Shown here one piece after another: positions 23,344 through 32,814 of a DNA stretch of 64,000 nt. Within the stretch, counting starts at the first letter, position 1. Every line of letters begins with the position of its first letter. Origin of the DNA: Paramyrothecium sp. XJ0827. Taxonomy: Eukaryota > Ascomycota > Sordariomycetes > Hypocreales > Stachybotryaceae. A model generated the notes under the pieces. It did not search any database. It worked only from the letters and a program-made list of their open reading frames with translations, and was not told where the DNA came from. The stretch lies in contig JAJFPB010000003.1 of assembly GCA_020881915.1 (NCBI GenBank), forward strand, positions 2,480,001 to 2,544,000. Reading direction: 5' to 3'. The position numbers and the translations under genes are program-made.

Positions 23344-24977
23344 ATGACGACCCGGTATCGTGTGGAATGTAAGAGCCCCGCCAGGTAATCAGGACATTCA
23401 GTTGCTCTGCTTCAGACGCCTCCGGGTGTCGAGTCCGTCTGCGTGGAATGGAAAGCTAACGGGATGCCAAACAGATGCTCTGAAGACGCACAGGCGTGAT
23501 CAGTTCATAGGCAAGTGCTACAGTCTGGGGCACACGCTCAACTGAGTTGACGATGGCCGTCTCCGCTGCCACTACGGATGTGAGGCTAACTCTTGGGTCT
23601 CTCTTCCAACAGAATGGGTGAAAGGTCTGCTGGCTGTACCTTTCGTGCTCTACTCGCAGCCCACCGGTATCCTGGGCGATGATGCGAGCATCGCCAAGCT
23701 CGGGGAGGAGGCGCACCGTCGGTACGCCGAGATCATGAGAGACGTCGAGCTCATGATCGATGATCACAGTAAGACAGCCCACGGCATGCCTGAACTTGGA
23801 ATATTGCTAAGCCTCTCACTTCTAGTATCACGCCAGCACATGGACGATGTGTTTCCGTCCAAACTCAAGATGCTGGTCCCCACAGCCGGGCCCTTCTTCA
23901 CCCGGCTGCCCCTAGAGGCGGCCTTCAAGTACCAGGACCGCAAACGCTACATATCCTCCAGGAGATATGTGGCGCCGTCGTTCAACGACGTGCGGCTCAT
24001 CCTGAACTCGGCCCAGATCATGGCCGTCAACAACGGTGCCCTGCAGCTTGCTACGTTCGATGGTGATGTGACGTTGTATGATGACGGTGAGAGCCTGGAG
24101 CCAACCAACCCGGTGATTCCAAGGATATTAGGTGAGTTACGGTGAACAATGGCAACGTTCTGGCTTTTCGACTTTTGATCGAGACATGTGAAGGGTGGGG
24201 AGCTAACAGGGGCGCACAGATTTGCTAGAGAAGAACATAAGAGTTGGAATTGTGACGGCGGCGGGCTACACCACGGCCGACCGCTACTATGCACGACTGT
24301 TTGGTCTCTTAGACGCTATTGCGGCGTCCACGACTTTGGATGCAATCCAGCAGCAGAACCTCATCATTATGGGTGGCGAGGCCAACTACCTCTTTGAGTT
24401 CTCCCGCGGCTCCCCCTATCTCCTCGCCCCCGTGGAGCGCAGCCGCTGGCTCACACCCGAGATGGCCACCTGGTCCGAGCCGGACATCGCGGCGCTGCTC
24501 GACGTCGCCGAGGCGGCCCTCCGCGACTGCATCCGCACGATGCGACTCCCCGCGACCCTGATCCGCAAGGACCGCGCCGTGGGCATCATCCCCGACCCGC
24601 CCCACGTGCGTATGGCGCGCGAGAGCCTCGAGGAGACGGTGCTTGTCGTCCAGCGCATCCTGGAGCTCGAGCAGCAGCGGCAGCAGCAGCATCGAGGTGC
24701 CGGAGCGTACCGGCCGGTGCCGTTTTGCGCGTTTAACGGCGGGCGAGACGTGTTTGTGGACATTGGCGACAAGAGCTGGGGCGTCGCCGTTTGTCAGCAG
24801 TGGTTTGGCGGGATTCGCCCGGAAGGGACACTTCATGTCGGCGACCAGTTCCTGAGCGCGGGCTCCAACGACTTCAAGGCGCGCAGCGTGGGCACGACGG
24901 CGTGGATCGCGAACCCGGCCGAGACGGTGGACCTGCTGGACGAGCTGGCGGACCTGATGCAGAAGAAGCTGTCGTGA
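23344..24977 (+). CDS. ISN1: IMP-specific 5'-nucleotidase
   Basis: Cytosolic enzyme that hydrolyses inosine monophosphate to inosine and phosphate in purine nucleotide breakdown. Five exons give 426 residues: 23344-23368, 23475-23510, 23613-23768, 23826-24131 and 24220-24977. The first two exons are only 25 and 36 nt, yet together they encode the conserved start MTTRYRVEYALKTHRRDQFI, which continues as EWVKGLLAVPFVLYSQP in exon 3, as in yeast Isn1. The second intron begins with GC (AG|GCAAGT) and ends CAACAG. HAD-like landmarks include RVGIVTAAGYTTADRYYARL, CAFNGGRDVFVDIGDKSWGV and GDQFLSAGSNDFKARSVG, followed by the terminal NPAETVDLLDEL helix. Length is close to the yeast protein. If the GC-AG intron were ignored, the gene would appear to lack its N-terminus. 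Confidence 0.93.
23511..23612 (+). other. GC-AG intron in ISN1
   Basis: The exon ends ...TTCATAG and the intron starts GCAAGT, the strong consensus of the rare GC donor class. It contains a GCTAAC branch site 26 bases before the CAACAG acceptor. Only this junction restores the family-conserved FIEWVKG sequence; the nearby GT at 23516 would put the next exon out of frame. Confidence 0.85.
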
Positions 24978-26959
24978 GGGCGAAGGAGGAATGCTGCCTG
25001 CTGGGGTGACGGACTGACGAACGGACAGGCGTAGGAAACGGGAAACTGGGATGCCGATTTGGACACTTGGTAAGGGGAGGACGTTTGGAAGAATGACTTT
25101 TGCTTCGAGTGTGATTTTACAGGGTTAACGTCCAACAATGATACCGATCTTCTGCCTTTCTGCAGACCATCCCGCCGTCTCTACATTTCACTACTCGTGC
25201 GCTCTTCACTGACTAGACAGAGTTGCGATACGTTTCCCTCGCCCGGTGCATGCTGCAAGCCCGACTTGCCCACATCCGCTCTCAGCCATGTCGCTCGTCG
25301 GCAAGCGTTCTTCTGCAACCGACCTCCAGCCGTGCTCACTAATCGCATCCTCCATTGGCATCCGAAAAATATCGGGCCAGCGGCTGGCCTATCGTATCTC
25401 GCCTGAGCAAAAGGGCAGCATCCGTTCTTGCGTCCGAAGATATTCGGACACGGCTCGACGCTCAGCCTGGCTTGCCTGCCTGCCCGCCCGTGCAGCCATA
25501 CGCAAACCAAACTGCCTCGCTTGCCTTGTTTTCCACCCTCCCTCTGGCGTGACGGGGGGGGTTGCTTCGCGTTGTTGCACAAGAGTCACCGGGTGACAGC
25601 CTCAGCAAACGCGCAGCTGCAGCCGCGGCGTCTCTTTCCTCCGCCGGCCGCCAAGAAGATGTGGTGAGAAGTTCGGTGACCGGTCGGTGTGTGAAGGGCT
25701 TGGCGATGTCCCTTTGGCAAGATCAGCCGTTGGAGGAGGGGGGCGTTGATGTGGTAGCCATTTTGATCAGTGGGGGGTTTAGGAAGGATTGGCAAGGCTC
25801 AGGATCGGGGATCTAAGCGAGCCCGATTCATCTACCAGGGTGTAGGAGACTTTGCGGAAGCGGTTGAAGATTGCGTGGGTTGTGTGGTGTGGGAGGGCGA
25901 ATGCATGTGAAAGATCTTGATATCGGCGGCAGGGGCGCAATAGACTTGGGACTATCGATGTTCCCTGCCCACCCCCCGTTGATTTTCAAAACAGGTCGGT
26001 GTTACATGCAGAAAGCCACGGCTTCAAAGGCCGCTCAGTACGTCCCGTGGTCGGCCGCCTGCATTTGGGGCCAAAGATGCTCGCGTCCGGGGGGCAGGCC
26101 GCGATACAGCGAGGAGGAAAACTCTGTCTCGGATCGGTGCCTGGGAGGAGGCATTCGCGGGGGCTCGAGCCTATCAGGGCTTTTTGTGCTTGGTTGTCTA
26201 TCTACGACTCCGCACGGCCTCTGCAGTGTAAGCCTGTTTCTCGTCCACATTGCGTGTCCCGCGCGATGCTGTGCAACTCTCGGACTAATTGGAAGGCATC
26301 CGGGGCCACCTCCTTCACGAAGTAGTGGATTTTCTTGTTTCGAGACCCCGCTCCCCTGCAAGATCTCATACGCAAGGCTCCCGCATGTCATCATCGATTT
26401 CTTGCTCTTTTTTCACTTCTTCTTTCTTTTTTTTCTCCCCCCCCCCCCCACTGTGACGAGCCAGCAGAGAAAGCAAGCGAGGGAGGGGGCGTGTAAGATA
26501 TTGCCAGCCTTGTGGCTTGCGGCAGGCGGGGGCGGAGTCCATTTGGCCAACAACCATGGATCCAAGCACCGGGTCACGACGACACCCACTCGCTCGCGGC
26601 CCCAAGCAACCCTTTTTTCCTTTTCTTCAGACCGGCTGCCGGGGGTTGGGGATGGAGATGGAGGTGGAGGTGAAGGTGGAGATGGAGAGGGGGGTTCCCC
26701 GGTCGCCGAGCCGGGAGCTTGTTACCTTAACCGATGGCTGCCCCGCCCGCCTCGATTAGACAAAAGCGACTACCAATGCATTTCGACAGCCTCGCTTTTC
26801 CTTCTCCTCTTCTTTATCTTCAATTTTTTTCTTTCTTTTTTTCCCCTTACCTTCTCATTTTGCGTTTTTCATTGCTTTTGTCTGACAGTGCATTGCTGCA
26901 CTTTCCCTACAGATAGTCTGTCCGTGCGGCAGCCAATGACGTCCCCCTCCCTCTCGTGG

Positions 26960-26962
<3 letters not shown>

Positions 26963-26996
<34 letters not shown>
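26963..26996. repeat. (TG)17 microsatellite
   Basis: Seventeen uninterrupted TG dinucleotides. Likely polymorphic between strains. It lies in intergenic sequence and shows no link to a gene. Confidence 0.95.
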
Positions 26997-26997
<1 letters not shown>

Positions 26998-27816
26998 ATG
27001 AAGTATCAAACAATACTGCTACGTGGGCGTCCCATCCACCTGGTTTGCCTTTCTCGACGATGTCACATCACTCATGCGTTGTCAGCAAGGTCGAGACCAA
27101 AGATACGAATGCGAGGAGGCCTCACCGCGGGACTGGCCATTGTTGCCTCGAGAAAACACGGATGTGAGCCCGCGTCTATTGCTTGGGCCGTAGACGACGC
27201 GGCCTGAGCTCCGTGCTGCAAACACCGTTTGCTTCTTCAACACCACCTCATGCAACCACATTTCTTTTTTCCTTTCTTTTTTTCTTGGTAATTTGTGACT
27301 CAGAGTTGCTGCATCGCCTGGCACCCCCAATCGACGGGTGCTCGCTGTTCCCCGAAGCCGCCTCCAAGTGGGCGCGGCTGGTCACCAGATCACGGAATGG
27401 CATGACCGCAGAAACTTGCTCACAACTCGCAGATAGCACCAAGCCCCGCGCGTAGCCAGTACGGCAACGTCTCTCGGGGGGTGGCCATCCTCGCCAGTCG
27501 AGGGCGCACCGTGTGTCGGCATCCATGAGAGGAAGTTGGGGTGTAGAGGGGATCTAGGACAGCGCAGTGCTGCTTGGTGGAGGAGGCAAGCAGTGTAGGC
27601 AGTGGCAATAATCTCGTAGCAATGACTACTTTGGCTGTTTCCCTACGTGCTCTGCCTGTATCTGCCCTTGACCATATTCCATGAGGGACCTGTACCAGTT
27701 GCTGTTCACGCTGACGCCTTGAGATTTGCGGCAGCTCACGTAGGGCACATTGCGGAACGTATGTCTGGGAAACAGTGGAATTGACTGCAAAATCAAGAGA
27801 AACACTATCATTCTGT

Positions 27817-27868
27817 CATTCTGTCATTCGAGATTGCCAACCATTAAACCCCATATGCCTCAGCGTAG
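27817..27868. repeat. Copy 1 of a 52-bp direct repeat (3' end of the APH-like gene)
   Basis: Matches 27882-27933 over 52 bases with only a few differences. Copy 2 carries the last codons and stop of the minus-strand APH-like gene; this copy lies just beyond the stop and is not translated. It looks like a recent local tandem duplication of the gene's end. Confidence 0.85.
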
Positions 27869-27881
27869 TCCTCAACACTGA

Positions 27882-27933
27882 CATTCTGTCATTCAAGATT
27901 GTCAACAATCAAACCCCATATGCCTCAGCGTAG
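27882..27933. repeat. Copy 2 of the 52-bp direct repeat, overlapping the APH-like stop codon
   Basis: This copy includes the stop and the last codons of the APH-like gene on the minus strand (EAYGV and stop). Copy 1 is separated by 13 bases. The shared core CCCCATATGCCTCAGCGTAG is identical in both. Confidence 0.85.
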
Positions 27934-28894
27934 ACTTTAAAACTGTCCCAGCATTCATCACTGGGCCTATCCTCCAAGAATCGAGGAATGTACTCGGTAG
28001 CCCATTCACCCTCCAAATCGACCGCGAAATGCGCCTTGCAGAATTCCCAGTAGTCGGGATACCAGCCAGAGTGGGCCCAGTCTATGATGGCCATAACAGA
28101 ACATGGTGAACCCTTCGAGACCATGATGTTGGCCGGGTGCAGGTCAGCATGCGTAAAAACAACCCGAGCATCGTCGGGCATGTTGTCGCGGCATGGATCC
28201 AGGACGTCCTCCACACGAGTGCCGCGGTGGCGCCTTATCACGGATGCCACAACCATGAAGGAAAGCCAGTCGTGAAACTCGGTCACTGATGAATAGGGGC
28301 CGGCGCGTGGAAACACCCCATTCGTAAAGACAATATCCGTGTATGGATCGCGGTTGATGCCACCTAAAGACCGATCAGTAGGAGCAGGCCAAGCCAAGCG
28401 AACTGTGTACCGAGGAAAATGTCTTGGGGATCCTGTCGCAGCCGTCGTAGCTGAGTGACCATGACTCGCAGTTGCCTGCAAATGCCGTCTCTCTCCTCTT
28501 GTTCAAGAGTGCCCCACCGGTCCTTCAGCGGCACACCGTTTATCAGTTCCATGTAGAGGAACACATGGTTGCCATCTTTGGCCCACCCATATATTTCAGG
28601 AACCGGCACCTGAGGTAGGCGTTGGCGTACGGCCCAAAGGCACTGGCCTTCGGCGACTGTGACCCTGGGTTCCGTCCCGAGCTTAACAAAAAGGCCGAGC
28701 TCTTCATAGATAACAGGGGCTGGGTTTGGATGGTCCAGGTATCTGGGGTCTCTCCACAAGCCCCGAACTAGGATCTCTAGAGGAGATGGCAGAAGCGCAT
28801 CGGGGCCGTTGCGAGTGAAGAAGGAGGAGTCAGTAAAGGTGACCTGGCACCCTCGAGGGAGGGTTTCGACGGAAATTCTGGGTTCACCTGCCAT
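27909..28894 (-). CDS. APH-family phosphotransferase (kinase-like) protein
   Basis: Two exons on the minus strand, 28411-28894 and 27909-28363, separated by a 47-nt intron with GTACAC and TTTAG ends, give 312 residues. The fold is that of the aminoglycoside phosphotransferase/choline kinase superfamily. A nucleotide-binding N-lobe has a conserved Lys (ELGLFVKLG). The hinge region holds FLYMELINGVPL. The catalytic loop is HADLHPANIMV, with Asp and Asn in place, and the metal-binding IIDWAHSGWYPDYWE follows. All key residues are present, so it is probably active. Fungi carry large expanded families of such genes with mostly unknown substrates; drug resistance should not be assumed. It is divergent from the kinase pseudogene, with only 291 bases between the two starts. 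Confidence 0.85.
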
Positions 28895-29036
28895 GTTGGA
28901 TCGACCGGTGCGTGGGAGCGAGTGGATGGCGAAGTATGCATTCAGCTGGTGGGAACAGTCTCTGCCCGCATCCTCTCATATGGTTCAACGAGCCGTGCCG
29001 GTAAGGGACTATGGTAACGAAGGCACTGTATGTCAT

Positions 29037-29060
29037 GTAAGGTAAGGTAAGGTAAGGTAG
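29037..29060. repeat. (GTAAG) pentamer run in a divergent promoter
   Basis: Four GTAAG units followed by GTAG, lying between the divergent APH-like gene and the kinase pseudogene. Similar AAGGTA or TACCTT motifs recur in other spaces of the window. Confidence 0.9.
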
Positions 29061-29185
29061 ATTGGGCTCACCGGCCAGCCACTCACTCAAGCGGATTACC
29101 TCATCTGGCTCAGCCCGGCCTCTGCCAACCTCACCATGATATCTGCACGACTACCATCATTTGTGAGAACTCTTTGCTCCTTGGA

Positions 29186-30120
29186 ATGCCGGCTTACTCG
29201 GACGTTCAGGTTGAGACAACTGCTGTCACTGTCACGCACGCATCATGCAACACCATCGGCATGGACTACCGGCCTCCTGTCGTCCGCATCATTCATGAAA
29301 GCGCAACTGGCTTCGTCGGGAAACTGAAGGACGGTGTTGTCTTGAAGTATCCTCGCTATGCTTGGTGGGACTATCCGGATGCCGAGCACCACTCCCAGGT
29401 TCAGGACGTGAAAGCCCTGTTCTCGGCCGAGATAAAGGTTCTCCGTATCCTGGGGCACCATCCACGCATTGTCGAGTATGAGATGGTCCCTCGGTCCCCG
29501 CTGTAGCAACACGTCGTTGACCAAGGGTCCAGGTTCCTCGGGACGTACCAGCCCAGCGGTCTCCTGTTTGCAGAGGCAGACAAGGGGAATCTTCAGCAAT
29601 ACATCAATGAGCAGTTCCATACGATGACGCTGGACGTCCAGACCCTTTGGTGTTTGCAGGCCGCCGAATCAATCGCCTATGTCCACTCCAAGGGCGTCAT
29701 TCATTGGGACCTGCGGCCAGAGGACTTCCTCCTCTATTCGTAGCCCAGCGGCCAAGTACAGCTCCGTCTGTGTGACTTCGGGGCCTCTCAGTTTAGAGAC
29801 CAAGCGGCTCTCAGGCTTCCGGACCCGGGGTTCTTCGACACGCGAAAGGAGTACGTGTCCACCGAGGCCACGGACATATTCAGTCTGGGGTCCGTTTTCT
29901 ACACGGTCATGTCGGATCATTGGCCGCACTGGGATGACGGCGACGACGATGATTCCTACATGGAAAAGGTCGATGATCTCTTCCGGAGGGGTGAATCCCC
30001 CCGGCTTACCACTTGTGTGGAGGCTCAATCATTCAGGGCTGTTGGGCGGACGGGTATGTCACCGCAAGTGAACTGTTGGAGGACTACAGTCGGGTGTTTG
30101 CCGAACGTCGGAGAGCGTAG
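29186..30120 (+). pseudogene. Decayed fungal protein kinase
   Basis: One reading frame from the ATG at 29186 carries a kinase-like protein: an N-lobe with GFVGKLKDGVVLKYPR, an AEIKVLRILGHHPRIVEYE helix and a DKGNLQQYI hinge region. A catalytic-loop relative HWDLRPEDFLL and an LCDFGASQF magnesium loop follow. The frame is broken by two in-frame TAG codons (29504-29506 and 29741-29743). After a C6 run at 29997-30002, the conserved end (GCWADGYVTASELLEDYSR, finishing in RRRA and a stop at 30118-30120) lies in another frame, consistent with loss of one base. It belongs to a lineage-expanded fungal kinase family in which the loop often reads HCDLRPEN. Three independent lesions make a working gene unlikely. 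Confidence 0.8.
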
Positions 30121-32814
30121 GGTGGTGAGTCTTCCATTGAGTATGCGCGAGGCGATACAGATCATGAGGGACAAGGCGTTTCAAGCTTCCCCCCTCTCTT
30201 CCTTTCACGCTGTCGATTTGTCCTAGCTATCCTCGGCAGTGCGAAAGCAACATGCAAGCAAGTGACCGAGACCCCTTCAACACGGCCAACAAGCTAATAC
30301 AAGCGGCAAATTGCCATCGTATTCTTCCCCGTAGAGAACCTGCTGAGGTATTCTCTGGCAATCGTAGCCAGAAGCCGCCCACTCATTCCCTCTTCTTTGC
30401 CACACCTCCTTATCCCAAAGTGGCGTTGCGTTTTCCCAGCTGGCAAGCCTCCCCTCACGAGGCACGTAACTACGCCAGTGAACGTCAGACCGTGAATAGA
30501 GCCATCGACATGGTGAGACGGCCTGCACTTGCTCACGGCAAGTATGTGGCCGCCGCCCACTGAATGTCCGCCGACTCCCAAGCACGTGAATCCCAACCCG
30601 GGAAAGTACACATACGGCTCTGGGTTTTGGCCAGGGGGTGCGTGACCGCGGGTGCTGCATTGTACAGGTTTTGTACACGCAGTCCATGCGTGACTTGTGC
30701 TTTTATCGCCGTTGTGCAGGGAGTGATCGCCCGTGTATCGATCGGCATGCATATTTGACAGTTGAGTGGAAAGGTCGACGACTCACTATCCGCCTCGAGA
30801 TGTCATTGCATTGCTAATGAGATGAGATGTTCATCACGGTGGCCAGCAGTTTCATCAAAGGTATCTGCCTGGCTCCTGCTGGGTTTGTTGCCAGAACAAT
30901 GGCTTTCCCGCCAGAGACTGCGCAAGAAGCGAAGCCCCCATTGTCCCTAGTCCTCACGCACTCTCAAAGATCCATCGCCGCTGGGCAATGATTGTCTGCG
31001 AAGCAAGTTGTGCAGCTCCCGAACCGGGCTCTTGCTAACATCCCAGTTTCCATCACGCCCGTCGGCACACGACACGACGTCTCCGACAAATCTCCACCCC
31101 CCTTCTGACCCAAGCATGACGATGAACCAGCGGTCAGCGCCAAGCTCAGGCACTCCCGTCGGGGCAAGGGGGGTGGGCGAGGGACGCCGCATCATGCATG
31201 GTCACCTCCGCCCCCCCGTCTGCATGTATGGATCGCATCAGGCAGTCCCAGCCGTTGGCTGCACTTGAGGGGCCCTGCACGCACCCCCGGCGGGACAGGG
31301 TTTGAACCAAAGAGAAAGGAAAGAGAAAAAAAAATCTTCATACGCGTTTTGCGCAATCATGGGTTCTGGACGAGCAATTCCCTGCCCTTGAATATGGTGA
31401 GCACGACATGATGACGCGGGATAGAATGTAACACGGAAGAGGGTTCAGGGGGTCCCGAGTTACCCAGCAGAAAGCGCTTGCTTTCTAGCTTGCGTCGTGC
31501 AAGGAAGCACCGTAGCACCTCATTCCCATGCCAACCCAGACCGCTTGGCCCTCCGCGCATGTCGCTTCCCGCACTGGACCTTGGGCGGTGCCGTATTGTG
31601 CTGCGCTTGGTGAGCTTGAGCTTCTGCGGGAGGGCAGACAAAAAGGCCAGAAAGGAGAAAAGCATCCGCCCGTGTGCGAATGGGTCTTGCACAACAGCCA
31701 GGGGGGAGGCGCGGGCACGGGCAGCAACACCAAAAACCCGGACATCGCGGCGCCAAATGAAAAAGTTTCTCAGCGGCAGCTGAGCAAGCCCCCAAGTCGT
31801 GCACGCGCGTTGTATGTCTCTGCAGCTTCCCCGCTTTCCGAAGGCCTGGTCCCGGTAACGCACCCTCCATCATCGACGGCAGACGAAGAGTAACAAGAAA
31901 CACCAGGCGCCGGCGGACGGGGCCATCGGAAACCGCACTCGCAGTCCAACCCTCAATCTCACCGCGGCCGCTTCCAGCCTCGCGCGTGGGGGACGGCCGG
32001 CCAGGGTGGTGATCTACAGGAAAGCCACCGTCCAGCCTGTGCCGATATCCGGCCTGCCTGACCATACCATCATACAACATCCCACAGCAATCGTCACAAA
32101 GTGCACATCGGCATACACGTTGGTCATGGGGGAAGCGATCCAGTGTGTCAACCCTCTGAGTAAATTCATGAATCTGCAAGTCTATCATTTGCAATGCCTC
32201 TCGGTCAGTCAAGTCCAATATGAGTGCTGCCTCGGTGACCCAACACACCCTCGTCTCCGACGGCATCCAACTCGGATGTCACTTGTGAGTACCTAGCAAG
32301 TAGTTGCTGTCAACAACCTTTCCAGAGGGGCAACGTAGCTCGTCTGTCTTCCCAAGCTCTCATTGGAGCTTCGCAGCAACGCACGCGTGAAAGTCACAGA
32401 ACCCCAACTTCTACAGGGGCGCAAGTAGTAGCAGATAATGACAGTGCAATTTGACAAGTATGTCCGTAGAGGTGTATTTACTTCGGTCAGAAGGGACCAC
32501 CCATCCCCTTCTCCCTGCTTGAAGTGTTCGGTGTCCGCCGCCATTAACAATAACCATGCGTAAAATGCCATCAAACTCCGGACCAGCGACAAGGCTGCGC
32601 GAACCCCCGTGCGCAGCGTGTGCGGTCAATGTCCGTGAACGCCGGTACAGGCGGTACATAACCCAATGGGGAGACGCAGGAAAAAAAGAGAGAAAAAAAA
32701 CGAAAGTTCAAGGCAATTGGCCGTTGCAGCCCCTATGTGTGTGCACAGCTTCGGCAGGCTCTCCTGTACCCACTCCGGTTGAAGCATGTGAATAAATGTT
32801 CTCCTTCGTTCACC
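30121..32814. other. Intergenic stretch, 2.7 kb
   Basis: No supported gene. A 248-codon ATG-started minus-strand frame at 31520-32266 is listed separately with low confidence. The last 100 to 200 bases before 32815 are the probable 3' flank of the Hal4-like kinase gene. Confidence 0.5.
31520..32266 (-). CDS. Orphan ORF of 248 codons, doubtful
   Basis: ATG-started minus-strand frame. Its first 60 or so residues (TEAALILDLTDREALQMIDL, then RVDTLDRFPHDQRV) look protein-like, while the rest is rich in Arg, Cys, Pro and Gly and looks like chance translation. No motif is recognised. It might include a real short exon or be entirely spurious. Confidence 0.15.
   Translation of the reverse strand: MPSETRVCWVTEAALILDLTDREALQMIDLQIHEFTQRVDTLDRFPHDQRVCRCALCDDCCGMLYDGMVRQAGYRHRLDGGFPVDHHPGRPSPTREAGSGRGEIEGWTASAVSDGPVRRRLVFLVTLRLPSMMEGALPGPGLRKAGKLQRHTTRVHDLGACSAAAEKLFHLAPRCPGFWCCCPCPRLPPGCCARPIRTRADAFLLSGLFVCPPAEAQAHQAQHNTAPPKVQCGKRHARRAKRSGLAWE

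Larger units (their letters stand above)
24978..27908. other. Intergenic stretch with simple sequence, 2.9 kb
   Basis: No supported gene. It holds homopolymer C runs (near 26440), T/C-rich stretches (26400-26440, 26800-26900) and a TG microsatellite. A 376-codon plus-strand frame passing through these simple tracts (25871-27001) starts with TTG and is judged a chance frame. Confidence 0.5.

Noticed and set aside
25871..27001. 376-codon plus-strand open frame
   Set aside because: It begins with TTG, runs through homopolymer C and T tracts and ends inside the TG microsatellite as a Cys-Val string. It has no natural protein features.
29504..29743. The two TAG codons as introns or recoding sites in a working kinase
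   Set aside because: No splice sites flank them that keep the conserved residues, and a third lesion further on shifts the frame, so a pseudogene is simpler.
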